Source: Baffinella frigidus (lineage: Eukaryota; Cryptophyceae; Cryptomonadales; Baffinellaceae). Taken from it: DNA of 14,620 nt. Positions 8,150 to 14,246 of the stretch are shown here, one piece after another. Position numbers and translations under genes: made by a program. The stretch covers positions 91,862 through 106,481 of the forward strand of contig MU646341.1 in the NCBI GenBank assembly GCA_026770585.1. The letters run 5' to 3'. Numbering within the stretch: position 1 is the first letter of the stretch; each line of letters begins with the position of its first letter. The notes beneath the pieces were generated by a model. The model ran no database searches, was not told the origin of the DNA, and worked only from the letters and a program-made list of their open reading frames with translations.

Positions 8150-9031
8150 ATGGGTATCAGCTGCCGGTGCGACTACTGCATGGGCTCGCGCAGGAGCCGC
8201 ACCGCCTTCGCGGACGCAAGCCAAGAGATCCGGGTGGAGCTGGCGGGCGGGGAGATCGTCGGGGAACCTCGGAACCACCCCCACGGTTGCACCAACACCA
8301 AGCTCAAGATCGTCAAGGCGCTGCACGCCAAGGCCAAGGAATACACCGACGGCAACTCCACCGTCGCGTCCAAGCCCCAGCTGAACGAGTGGTTCAAGGC
8401 CATCTCGCCGCTCCCCGTCGAGCGCCTCATGGAGATCGCGCCCGGCAAGTGGGCGGAGGAGGGGAGGAGGCTTGAGGCCGCGCAGGGCGATAGCGACGCC
8501 TTCGACGCCTTCGACGGCACCGTGGTGCAGTGGCCGCCGCTCGTGGGGCTCATTGACGACGACGCGTGGTACGACCTCGCCGACGACCAGGACGTGACGG
8601 AGATGATCCGTCTCATCGCGCCCGAGATCCTCGAAAACGAAGATCAGTGGTGCCTCGTCGGGCCCGACTCTCCGCCGCCCGCCGCCCCGGAGCGCCCTTC
8701 CTTCCACGACGTGCTTTCCCGCAGGGGCTCGGCGCCCACCATCGTTGCCGCCTTCGACGGCACCGTGGAGCAGTGGCCTGCCCTCGCCGAGGAAGAGTCC
8801 TCCGACCCTGCAACCGAAGAGGCAGAGTCGGTTGAGAAGGCCGTGGTGGAGAACGTGGCCGAGGAGACGCCCGCCCTCGCCCTCGGCGTCGTCGACGAGG
8901 CGCCGTACACGGGAGAGCCCAAGTGGTGGGGGCGCCACATCGGCGCGGAAAAGAAGAGCCGAGGACACCGTGAGAAAGTTTCGCGCGCGACCGAGCGCCG
9001 CGCCACGCAGCGCTCCGCCGCCGTCTGCTGA
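8150..9031 (+). CDS. Gene B: hypothetical acidic protein with FDGTVxQWPxL repeats
   Basis: Function not recognised. The 293-codon ATG frame is the longest credible gene here, with strong G/C preference at third positions and a good start context (GTCAAGATGGG, A at -3 and G at +4). The N-terminus has a Cys cluster, C5, C7 and C10, followed by basic residues 14-17, which might bind metal. Residues 45-101 carry His, Lys and Trp (W81, W101) and look like a small globular part. An 11-residue motif occurs twice, at 121-131 and 202-212 (FDGTV-V/E-QWP-P/A-L), spaced 81 residues apart. Residues 105-245 are acidic, including DDDAWYDLADD. The tail from 258 (KWWGRH) to the end is basic. No signal peptide or membrane segment is evident. 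The antisense 303-codon frame covering it is a GC-composition shadow. Expression and family are unknown. Confidence 0.65.
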   Translation: MGISCRCDYCMGSRRSRTAFADASQEIRVELAGGEIVGEPRNHPHGCTNTKLKIVKALHAKAKEYTDGNSTVASKPQLNEWFKAISPLPVERLMEIAPGKWAEEGRRLEAAQGDSDAFDAFDGTVVQWPPLVGLIDDDAWYDLADDQDVTEMIRLIAPEILENEDQWCLVGPDSPPPAAPERPSFHDVLSRRGSAPTIVAAFDGTVEQWPALAEEESSDPATEEAESVEKAVVENVAEETPALALGVVDEAPYTGEPKWWGRHIGAEKKSRGHREKVSRATERRATQRSAAVC

Positions 9032-9146
9032 TCCTCCTCCCGCCACCTCTCGTCGCGCGTCTCGCCATGCTTATACACTAACCCTCGACGCGCACTACAG
9101 TAGCTGCGCCGCACCGAGACGCTCACCCGAGAGATGCTCAAGAGGG

Positions 9147-9190
9147 ACGCGCCTCTTCGGTCCTGTGAGGAGGCGCGTGAAGAGGCGCGT
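9147..9190 (+). repeat. Perfect 12-bp hairpin downstream of gene B
   Basis: ACGCGCCTCTTC (9147-9158) pairs fully with GAAGAGGCGCGT (9179-9190) around 20 bases, and GGAGGCGCGT repeats directly beside the right arm. It starts 116 nt past the stop, so it may lie in the 3' UTR. A role in RNA processing is only a guess. Confidence 0.6.
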
Positions 9191-9253
9191 TTCCCCCCAT
9201 CGATCTTCGTCGGCGCTCCCGTCGCGCCGCACGCTCTACTCACAAGCTTCGTA

Positions 9254-9400
9254 CATCCACCAGCCATCCCAGGTGGCTCAAATAGTGCCCTGGAAGGTCT
9301 TCGATTTTACCTTGGATCGGGGTCGGATCCGACCCTGATCCAAGGTAAATCGTAAATGCCCCAGAGCACTATTTGAGCCACATCCAAGGGCTAGTGGATG
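9254..9400. mobile_element. Fold-back element, about 74-bp arms
   Basis: CATCCACCAGCC..GTGGCTCAAATAGTGC... pairs with its right arm (..GCACTATTTGAGCCAC..CTAGTGGATG) along about 74 bp, near 85% by eye, meeting at a centre around GGTCGGATCCGACC. No internal gene. A MITE-like palindrome of a family different from the CAGGGGTACC elements. Confidence 0.75.
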
Positions 9401-9428
9401 CGTCGCTCAAAACCGAGCTCCCGTACAG

Positions 9429-9488
9429 TAGAGTGGACAACCCAGGGTCCACTTAGTGTAGAGTGGACAACCTAGGGTCCACTTAGTG
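9429..9488 (+). repeat. Two tandem 30-bp units
   Basis: Units 9429-9458 and 9459-9488 begin TAGAGTGGACAACC and end GGGTCCACTTAGTG, differing at one base (CCCAGGG / CCTAGGG). Each has an internal imperfect palindrome AGTGGAC...GTCCACT. Confidence 0.85.
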
Positions 9489-9682
9489 TTCATACGTAGC
9501 TAGGAATTAGCTAACTAGGAGTGCCTCTTCACTTGAAGGCACTTGAACTCACCAATCTATGGTAGGTGAGCAGGGGGTGTCTTCTCCTCTGCTCTCATCC
9601 CGTCGTTTGTCGTTGAGGAGATGACTGCAGAGCTTCCGAGTGAGGCAGATGATGCGAATAAAGTGTTACATGTACCAACCCG

Positions 9683-9809
9683 TACAGGGGTACCTCGCTC
9701 ATAAGAAACCGCCCCCCCCTAGCTAGGACCCTACAGTAGGGCTATGCCTAGGGTCTTACGGTGGTCCTAGGGGGGGGGGGCGGTTTCTTATGAGCGAGGT
9801 ACCCCTGTA
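9683..9809 (+). mobile_element. Palindromic MITE-like element, copy 3
   Basis: Full-length: TACAGGGGTACCTCGCTCAT, AAGAAACCGC and a C run, an AGCT insertion, core GGACCCTACAGTAGG, GGTGGTCCTAG, an unbroken G run, then CGGTTTCTTATGAGCGAGGT and ACCCCTGTA. Arms match at nearly every position. TA is present at both ends. Confidence 0.88.
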
Positions 9810-9905
9810 GATGGTCTTTTGTGTTCCTCGAGGGGGGAGGGTGCTCGCTACAAAAGCTGGTCCGGAATCTCTGCATTGCTCGAGGGTCGGTCGGTCGTCG
9901 TGTTG

Positions 9906-9965
9906 TTAGCACCAGAGGGTTGACTAGATGTAACGCGAGATTTAGTCGGAACCCTCTGGTGTTAA
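9906..9965. repeat. Short fold-back element (60 bp)
   Basis: TTAGCACCAGAGGGTTGACT (9906-9925, continuing A) pairs with the reverse complement of 9943-9965 apart from one mismatch and a 2-base bulge. Flanking AAATTGA at 9964-9970 recurs inverted as TCAATTT near 10003-10010. Possibly a minimal MITE. Confidence 0.6.
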
Positions 9966-10020
9966 ATTGAGAGCACGAAAGGGTCGAATCCGTTCAGTAT
10001 TTTCAATTTACGAGTTCTTG

Positions 10021-10129
10021 TACAGGGGTACCTCGCTCATAAGAAACTGCTTCCCCCTAGGACCCTACAGTAGGGCCCCACGGTGGTCCTAGGGGGGGGG
10101 CAGTTTCTTATGAGCGAGGTACCCCTGTA
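10021..10129 (+). mobile_element. Palindromic MITE-like element, copy 4
   Basis: Arms carry the matched variant AAACTGC / GCAGTTT in place of AAACCGC / GCGGTTT, and the core has lost the AGGCCTATGCCT part. It ends ACCCCTGTA and abuts copy 5 with a single shared TA (10128-10129), as expected if one element inserted into the TA beside the other. Confidence 0.88.
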
Positions 10130-10249
10130 CAGGGGTACCTCGCTCATAAGAAACCGCCTCCCCCTAGGACCCTACAGTAGGCCTATGCCTAGGGACCTAT
10201 GGTGGTCCTAGGGGGGGGGGCGGTTTCTTATGAGCGAGGTACCCCTGTA
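10128..10249 (+). mobile_element. Palindromic MITE-like element, copy 5
   Basis: Full-length copy with arms AAACCGCC / GGCGGTTT, core GGACCCTACAGTAGGCCTAT, and TA at both ends. Shares its left TA with copy 4. Confidence 0.88.
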
Positions 10250-10269
10250 CACGAGGTATCCCTGCACGA

Positions 10270-10329
10270 GCCTACATTTAGGGTGTTCCTAGGGGGCAAG
10301 CGTGTTCTTAAATTCGAGTTGCCCCTGTT
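10270..10329 (+). mobile_element. Right-half fragment of a palindromic element
   Basis: CCTACATTTAGGGTGTTCCT, AGGGGGC, then TTCTTAAATTCGAGTTGCCC and CTGTT align to the right half of the family. TTCTTAAATTC replaces TTCTTATGAGC, the same variant seen at the right end of copy 6. Confidence 0.55.
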
Positions 10330-10478
10330 CAGGAGTACCTCGCTCATGAGAAATCGCCCCCCCCTGGGACCCTACAGTAGGCCTAAGCCTAGGGCCCTAA
10401 GTGGTCCTAAGGGGGTTTGCTTTCTGGGTTTAAGAAACCGCCGAGGGAGCGGTTTCTTAAATTCAAGGTACCCCTGTA
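10328..10478 (+). mobile_element. Palindromic MITE-like element, copy 6, rearranged
   Basis: Left arm TTCAGGAGTACCTCGCTCAT followed by a normal core, but the right side is disrupted. It contains its own small hairpin, TTTAAGAAACCGC / GCGGTTTCTTAAA, and closes AAGGTACCCCTGTA. Looks like a hybrid of two subfamilies. Confidence 0.7.
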
Positions 10479-10486
10479 CTCTCATG

Positions 10487-10590
10487 TATCCCTGAAGTGG
10501 CGGACGGGCGAATATTCGCCCTAACTCGCCCTAGGCAGGTCCTGGGGCCCTGCTGTAGGGCGTATGCGCCTACTCGCCACTTAAGGGATA
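10487..10590. repeat. Second palindrome family, 16-bp ends
   Basis: TATCCCTGAAGTGGCG (10487-10502) pairs with CGCCACTTAAGGGATA (10575-10590) at 15 of 16 positions. The interior holds GGGCGAATATTCGCCC, a perfect small palindrome, and CCTAGG. It overlaps the left edge of the 10585-11194 block. Confidence 0.65.
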
Positions 10591-11194
10591 GGTGTTACTC
10601 GAAGTTAAGGTCACACCATTTTGAGAGGTGTGGTGTGCGAACCTTAAATAATTAAGGTCCACAGAAACGGGTGTGCGCAGACCTTACAGGGGTACCTCGC
10701 TCATAAGAAACTGCCTCCCCCCTAGGACCACCATAGGACCGTAGGCATGGGCCTACTGTAGGGTCCTAGAGGGGGGCGGTTTCTTATGAGCGAGGTACCC
10801 CTGTAGATTGCTAAGGTCCGCAAAAAACGGGGGGGTGGACCTGAAATGTGGACCTTAAATTCAGTAAGGTGTAGCTGCAATTTTCAACTTGCACCACTCG
10901 AGAACACAGTTTTTCCTGGGTAATGTTGACGTTTTTTTCGACCCGAAAATTCGCCAGCTCCCCCCCCGGGGTAAGCTACGTCGGCCAGATATTTTTCGCT
11001 GTATCAAGGTCCGCAAAACGGGCGTGTGCGGAGCTTAAAAAATTAAGGTCCAAAGAAAACGGGTGTGGTGTGTGGACCTCAAATAATTAAGGTCCACGGG
11101 TGTTGTGTGCGGACCTTAAACAATTAAGGTCCACATCTCAGTTTACGGTGTGTGTCCTCAATTTGTGTGACCTTAACTTTGAGTAATCCCTGTA
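10585..11194 (+). mobile_element. Composite element with inverted ends and AAGGTCC/GGACCTT units
   Basis: The right end (11165-11194), read inward, is TACAGGGATTACTCAAAGTT then AAGGTCACAC. The left end (10585-10617) is GGGATAGGTGTTACTCGAAG then TTAAGGTCACAC, the same with a small insertion. Inside are repeated units of about 35-42 bp of the form AATTAAGGTCC...ACGGG(T)GTG...GGACCTTAAA, each a short hairpin (for example near 10651, 10813, 11005, 11044 and 11087). MITE copy 7 lies inside one unit. No coding content; it shares the start TACAGGG with the main family but is otherwise distinct. Confidence 0.65.
10685..10805 (-). mobile_element. Palindromic MITE-like element, copy 7, reverse orientation
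   Basis: Outer arms are as in the other copies, but the asymmetric core reads CACCATAGGACC...GGCCTACTGTAGGGTCC, the reverse complement of the usual core. It interrupts an AAGGTCC/GGACCTT unit of the larger 10585-11194 element, so it inserted after that element formed. Confidence 0.85.
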
Positions 11195-11323
11195 CACAAC
11201 CCACTTGCAAGAACACTTGGGAAACGCGCCTACATGTAGTCCGCTCGGAACACTAAGAGGAACCGTGCTTAAGTTAATTATTGGATTCTTGCCCAAGAAA
11301 CACGCCAAAAGTCAGCAATTTGT

Positions 11324-11357
11324 CACGTCCCTCCTCGGATTTCCGGGGAGGGACGTG
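11324..11357. repeat. Perfect 11-bp hairpin
   Basis: CACGTCCCTCC pairs fully with GGAGGGACGTG around a 12-base loop. Confidence 0.75.
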
Positions 11358-11379
11358 CCCTGTAGTCTCTCGAGTGGAC

Positions 11380-11454
11380 ATGTACTCATTCTGTGAGTCA
11401 TGTTCGAAAGCTTTCCGCAGTCGTGCAATACGATCAACACACGTTGCTTCCCAC
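11380..11454 (+). pseudogene. Possible C2H2 zinc-finger relic
   Basis: The plus frame reads Cys-Glu-Ser-Cys-Ser-Lys-Ala-Phe, five residues, Arg, two residues, His, three residues, His. Spacing is exactly C-x2-C-x3-F-x5-[L]-x2-H-x3-H, including the Lys-Ala-Phe common in C2H2 fingers. The hydrophobic L position is Arg, which argues against a working finger. The frame has no ATG upstream in a suitable place and runs only to 11493. If not chance, it is a fragment of a decayed zinc-finger gene. Confidence 0.25.
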
Positions 11455-11495
11455 CCCCCTCAAAAGCACGGCTACTCTCGGAACGTCCAGTGAAA

Positions 11496-11523
11496 AGTTG
11501 GAGGGAGCGCCCTCCCTCCAACT
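11496..11523. repeat. Perfect 12-bp hairpin
   Basis: AGTTGGAGGGAG and CTCCCTCCAACT pair fully around CGCC. Confidence 0.8.
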
Positions 11524-11583
11524 CGGCTTCGAAAACGCTCCCAACCTAACAGTCTCCTGCCCTCTCCTCAGTCTCTTCTATTT

Positions 11584-11630
11584 CCGAGAGCGCTAGACAC
11601 TCCCGGCTACTCTTATGTGAGTCTGTATCC
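11584..11630 (+). repeat. Direct repeat, copy 1
   Basis: CCGAGAGCGCTAGACACTCC then CGGCTACTC...GTCTGT.TCC recurs at 12053-12098, with only a few differences. The region between holds MITE copies 8 and 9, so this may mark a segmental duplication of element flanks. Confidence 0.75.
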
Positions 11631-11707
11631 AATTCAGGTTAGGAGCGATTTCAGCGATTTCCGTGAAAACGCTCCAACTTGAACGGCGCCAAGCTCGACA
11701 ACCCCTC

Positions 11708-11829
11708 TACAGAGGTACCTCGCTCGTAAGAAACCGCCTCCCCCTAGAGACCTACAGTAGGCCTATGCCTAGGGCCCTATGTTGGTCCTAGGGGGGGGGG
11801 GGGGTTCTTATGAGCGAGGTACCCCTGTA
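11708..11829 (+). mobile_element. Palindromic MITE-like element, copy 8
   Basis: TACAGAGGTACCTCGCTCGT, AAGAAACCGCC, normal core, G14 run, then TTCTTATGAGCGAGGT and ACCCCTGTA. The poly-G run has expanded and absorbed the CGGT part of the right arm. Confidence 0.85.
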
Positions 11830-11867
11830 CCCACCTCCTCAGTCTCATACCCGCTTCTCAGTGGTAC

Positions 11868-12037
11868 TACAGGGGTACTTCGCTCATAAGGAGCCCCAAC
11901 CCCCGAGGACCCTACAGTGCAGAGGTACCTCGCTCATAAGGGGGCACCCCCCCCTAAGACCCTACAGTAGGCTTATCCAAAGCCCTACGGTGGTCTTATG
12001 GGGGGGCGCGGCTCCTTATGAGGGAGGTACCCATGCA
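11868..12037 (+). mobile_element. Palindromic MITE-like element, copy 9, compound
   Basis: A left arm of the GGAGCC subfamily (TACAGGGGTACTTCGCTCAT, AAGGAGCC) is cut after its CCCTACAG. A second left arm then starts at 11918 (TGCAGAGGTACCTCGCTCAT), runs through a core, and ends with a right arm GGCTCCTTATGAGGGAGGTA closing at CCATGCA. The closing GGCTCCTT matches the first left arm (AAGGAGCC) better than the second (AAGGGGGC), so one element probably inserted into or recombined with another. Confidence 0.75.
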
Positions 12038-12052
12038 GTGGTCTCTCTGTGT

Positions 12053-12098
12053 CCGAGAGCGCTAGACACTCCGGCTACTCCTACGTGGGTCTGTGTCC
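12053..12098 (+). repeat. Direct repeat, copy 2
   Basis: Partner of 11584-11630; lies just before MITE copy 10. Confidence 0.75.
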
Positions 12099-12106
12099 GC
12101 GGGCGG

Positions 12107-12229
12107 TACAGGGCTACCTCGCTCATAAGGAGGCGCACGCCACTAGGACCCTACAGTAGGCCTACTCAAGGCCCCACGGTGGTCCCAGGGGAGTGGGCGC
12201 CTCCTTATGAGCGGGGAGGTAACCCTGTA
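12107..12229 (+). mobile_element. Palindromic MITE-like element, copy 10
   Basis: TACAGGGCTACCTCGCTCAT, AAGGAGGCGC on the left, GCGCCTCCTTATGAGCGGGG on the right, TA at both ends (...ACCCTGTA). Arms keep perfect pairing in a stretch (GGAGGCGC) that differs from most other copies. The poly-C/G runs are interrupted here. Confidence 0.82.
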
Positions 12230-12340
12230 GCCAGCCACTTTGGCTGGCGCCTACGAGCATCGCAGCCCCACCCCACCTACCCCACTCCTACACACGAATC
12301 CCACAGAGGTTGCTCCTCACACGACCAAGCTCTCAACCTA

Positions 12341-12384
12341 TCGGTGGCCCTACGGTGGCCCTAGGGGAGTGGGCGCCTCCTTAT
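12341..12384 (+). mobile_element. Right-half fragment of the GGAGGCGC subfamily
   Basis: CGGTGGCCCTACGGTGGCCC, TAGGGGAGTGGGCGCCTCCTT then ATG matches the right half of copy 10 and is cut at the start of a GA microsatellite. Confidence 0.65.
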
Positions 12385-12497
12385 GGAGAGAGAGAGAGTA
12401 AGAAACATGTCCCCTCTCTCTCTCTCTCTCTCTCTCTCGCTCTCTCTCTCTCTCGCTCTCTCTCTCTCTCTCGCTCGCTCGCTCGCTCTCTCTCTCT

Positions 12498-12542
<45 letters not shown>

Positions 12543-12553
12543 TCGCTCTCTCT
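12385..12553 (+). repeat. (GA)n followed by a long (TC)n microsatellite
   Basis: A short GA run (12385-12398) is followed by about 140 bp of CT dinucleotides with GCTC interruptions. The two runs are complementary and could fold back. Frames through it encode Ser-Leu/Arg runs and are artefacts. Confidence 0.92.
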
Positions 12554-12647
12554 ACACGACCATGCGCTCGACGGTAATCGGGGGGGAGGAGAGAGAGCCC
12601 TCGCTCCCGGACCTGACCCTCGGGGATTTCCTGAGAGAGAAGTTTCC

Positions 12648-12996
12648 GGTTCAGGTTTCTGGCTCAGGGTTTAGGGCTCAGGGTTTAGGGCTTAGGGTTT
12701 AGGGCTTAGGGTTTAGGGCTTAGGGTTTAGGGTTTAGGGTTTAGGGCTTGGGGTTTAGGGTTTAGGGTTTCGGGTTTAGGGGTTTCGGGTTTATGGTTCA
12801 GGGTTAATGGTTTATGGTTTAGGGTCTAGGGTTTAGGGTTTAGGGTTTGGGGTTTGGGGTTTTGGGTTTAGGGTTTTGGGTTTATGGTTTTGGGTTTTGG
12901 GTTTATGGTTCAGGGTTTAGGGTTTAGGGTTTAGGGTTTAGGTTTTAGGGTTTAGGGTTTATGGTTTATGGTTTATGGTTTATGGTTTAGGGTTTG
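12648..12996 (-). repeat. Interstitial telomere-like array, G-rich on plus strand
   Basis: Degenerate TTTAGGG, reverse polarity to the window start. Sub-blocks are homogenised: GGGCTTAGGGTTTA repeats near 12675-12730, TTTATGG repeats near 12957-12986. Confidence 0.9.
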
Positions 12997-13157
12997 TAGA
13001 TGCCGCAGCTCGACTCCCCCGCGACTGCCGACTAACTACCCACAGAGAGACAAGTGCGCTTAGTGCGGATCGAGACCAACATGGCCACCATGTGTTCCCT
13101 TCCGTGAAGGTCTTGTGAAGTTTCTTCCTCATAATGCGAAGCACAAAAGCTGAACCT

Positions 13158-13210
13158 TACAGGGGTATCTCGCAAATAAGGACACGCACCGCCTTAGGGT
13201 CCTACGGCAG
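13158..13210 (+). mobile_element. Left-arm fragment of a palindromic element
   Basis: TACAGGGGTATCTCGCAAAT then AAGGACACGCACCGCC and a degraded core (AGGGTCCTACGGCAGG). No right arm follows. Confidence 0.5.
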
Positions 13211-13227
13211 GAGACACACCGCTTTAG

Positions 13228-13281
13228 TGAGAGGACAGCAGATGCCTCTCCTCAGACCATGGATAATGGGAGGTAAATGTA
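13228..13281 (+). repeat. Direct repeat of 55 bp, copy 1
   Basis: TGAGAGGACAGCAGATGCC... GACCATGGATAATG.GAGGTA recurs at 14189-14245 as TGAGAGGACACCAGATGCC... GACCATAGATGATG.GAGGTA. Copies flank the C-rich telomere-like array. Confidence 0.75.
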
Positions 13282-13378
13282 CATTTAACTCCCAGGAGAT
13301 CCTTTAGGTCCTTTAGGTTCTTCGAGCTCCCAACATAGGTGGACACTGGAACTTATCTGCAGAAAAGCCATGCTGGGA

Positions 13379-13541
13379 GGTTACAAACCTGGGGCGCGGG
13401 TTGGTAGTACACACCTGGGGCGGGGGCGCGGGGGAGGACTATTGAGGAAGAATAGTGGCTATGGAGGGGGGTAGAGGAAGGAAAGCATATGACTCTCCCA
13501 GAAAGAGGTTGTGAACCTGGGGCGGGGGCGCGGGGGAGGGA
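13379..13541 (+). repeat. Dispersed GC-rich repeat (CCTGGGGCGGGGGCG...)
   Basis: GGTTACAAACCTGGGGCGCG at 13379, CCTGGGGCGGGGGCGCGGGG at about 13415, GAACCTGGGGCGGGGGCGCG at about 13513, and again GGTTACGAACCTGGGGTGCG at about 14514. Three of the four continue with GGGGGAGG(A). Confidence 0.7.
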
Positions 13542-13823
13542 TCGGCGCTGCCTCTTCGACCGTCGAAAGCTCGCTTTCCCAGAAGCGCCTTTGGTGGGTG
13601 CATGTCAGTTCAAGTCTGAACGTTATGAGAACGGGGTCACACGGAGCCCCTTGTCTTTCATTACTTTCAACCTTACAGCCTAGGTGCCCTTAGAGATTAG
13701 CTACCCACATTGATGCGGCCTGAGGTTCTCGAAGGACGATCTCTCTCTAGATTCTCCTTTTTGACAAGAGGCTTCGCGGGGGGGATGTGTCAGTGCCAGC
13801 CTTAATAAAATGATCACTCTTAC

Positions 13824-14135
13824 TCCCTCCACCCTCCACCCTCCACCCTCCACCCTCCACCCTACATCATGAACCTTAAACCTTAAACCCTCCACCGTCC
13901 ACCGTCCACCGTCCACCGTCCACCGTCCACCCTCCACTCTACATCCTGAACCCTACACCTGCACCCTACACCCTACACTCTACACCCTACACCGTAAACC
14001 TTACACCCTAAACCCTACACCCTAAACCCTACACCTTAAACCTTACACACTAAACCCTCAACCCTCAACCCTCAACCCGACACACTCAACCCTGCACAGG
14101 AAACCCTACACACTAAACCCTACACCATGCACAGT
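13824..14135 (+). repeat. Interstitial telomere-like array with CCCTCCA and CCGTCCA sub-blocks
   Basis: C-rich heptamers. About five copies of CCCTCCA (13824-13861) and, separately, about five of CCGTCCA (13896-13928), then CCCTACA/CCCTAAA variants. The local homogenisation of rare variants points to recent tandem amplification within the array. Confidence 0.88.
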
Positions 14136-14188
14136 ACACGTGTCAGGAACCCCACCAGCCTCTCAAGCTGACAAAACGTTTTCAAAAC

Positions 14189-14245
14189 TGAGAGGACACC
14201 AGATGCCCTCTCCTTGGACCATAGATGATGCGAGGTACAGATGTT
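14189..14245 (+). repeat. Direct repeat of 55 bp, copy 2
   Basis: Partner of 13228-13281. The nested palindrome at 14247-14390 begins at its right edge; copy 1 has no such insertion at that place. Confidence 0.75.
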
Positions 14246-14246
14246 G

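Larger units (their letters stand above)
11195..11707. other. Sequence with two strong hairpins and a possible zinc-finger relic
   Basis: No intact gene. Contains the hairpins 11324-11357 and 11496-11523, the relic at 11380-11454, and a short direct repeat GAAAACGCTCC(C)AAC at about 11531 and 11665. Confidence 0.45.
12997..13823. other. Non-telomeric segment between G-rich and C-rich arrays
   Basis: No gene supported. Holds the MITE left-arm fragment (13158-13210), one copy of a 55-bp direct repeat (13228-13281), a small hairpin GGGAGGTAAATGTACATTTA / ACTCCC near 13267-13294, and GC-rich repeats at 13379-13541. The stretch 13542-13823 shows nothing I recognise. Confidence 0.45.

Noticed and set aside
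7813-8475. 220-codon plus frame starting in the inverted repeat and overlapping gene B in another frame
   Set aside because: The left repeat copy shifts frame relative to it, and the overlapping part is an out-of-frame reading of gene B.
8135-9046. 303-codon minus-strand frame opposite gene B
   Set aside because: A common shadow in GC-rich coding DNA; Gly/Arg/Val-rich composition, and gene B has the better start context and internal motif structure.
10585-11194. CRISPR-like array because of the repeated palindromic units
   Set aside because: Units vary in length and sequence, there are no constant spacers, and the setting is eukaryotic.
11324-11523. Perfect GC-rich hairpins as transcription terminators
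   Set aside because: No T run follows, there is no upstream gene, and the bacterial terminator model does not apply in this context.
12310-12702. 130-codon frame with Ser-Leu-Ala runs
   Set aside because: Reads through the CT microsatellite and into telomere-like repeats.
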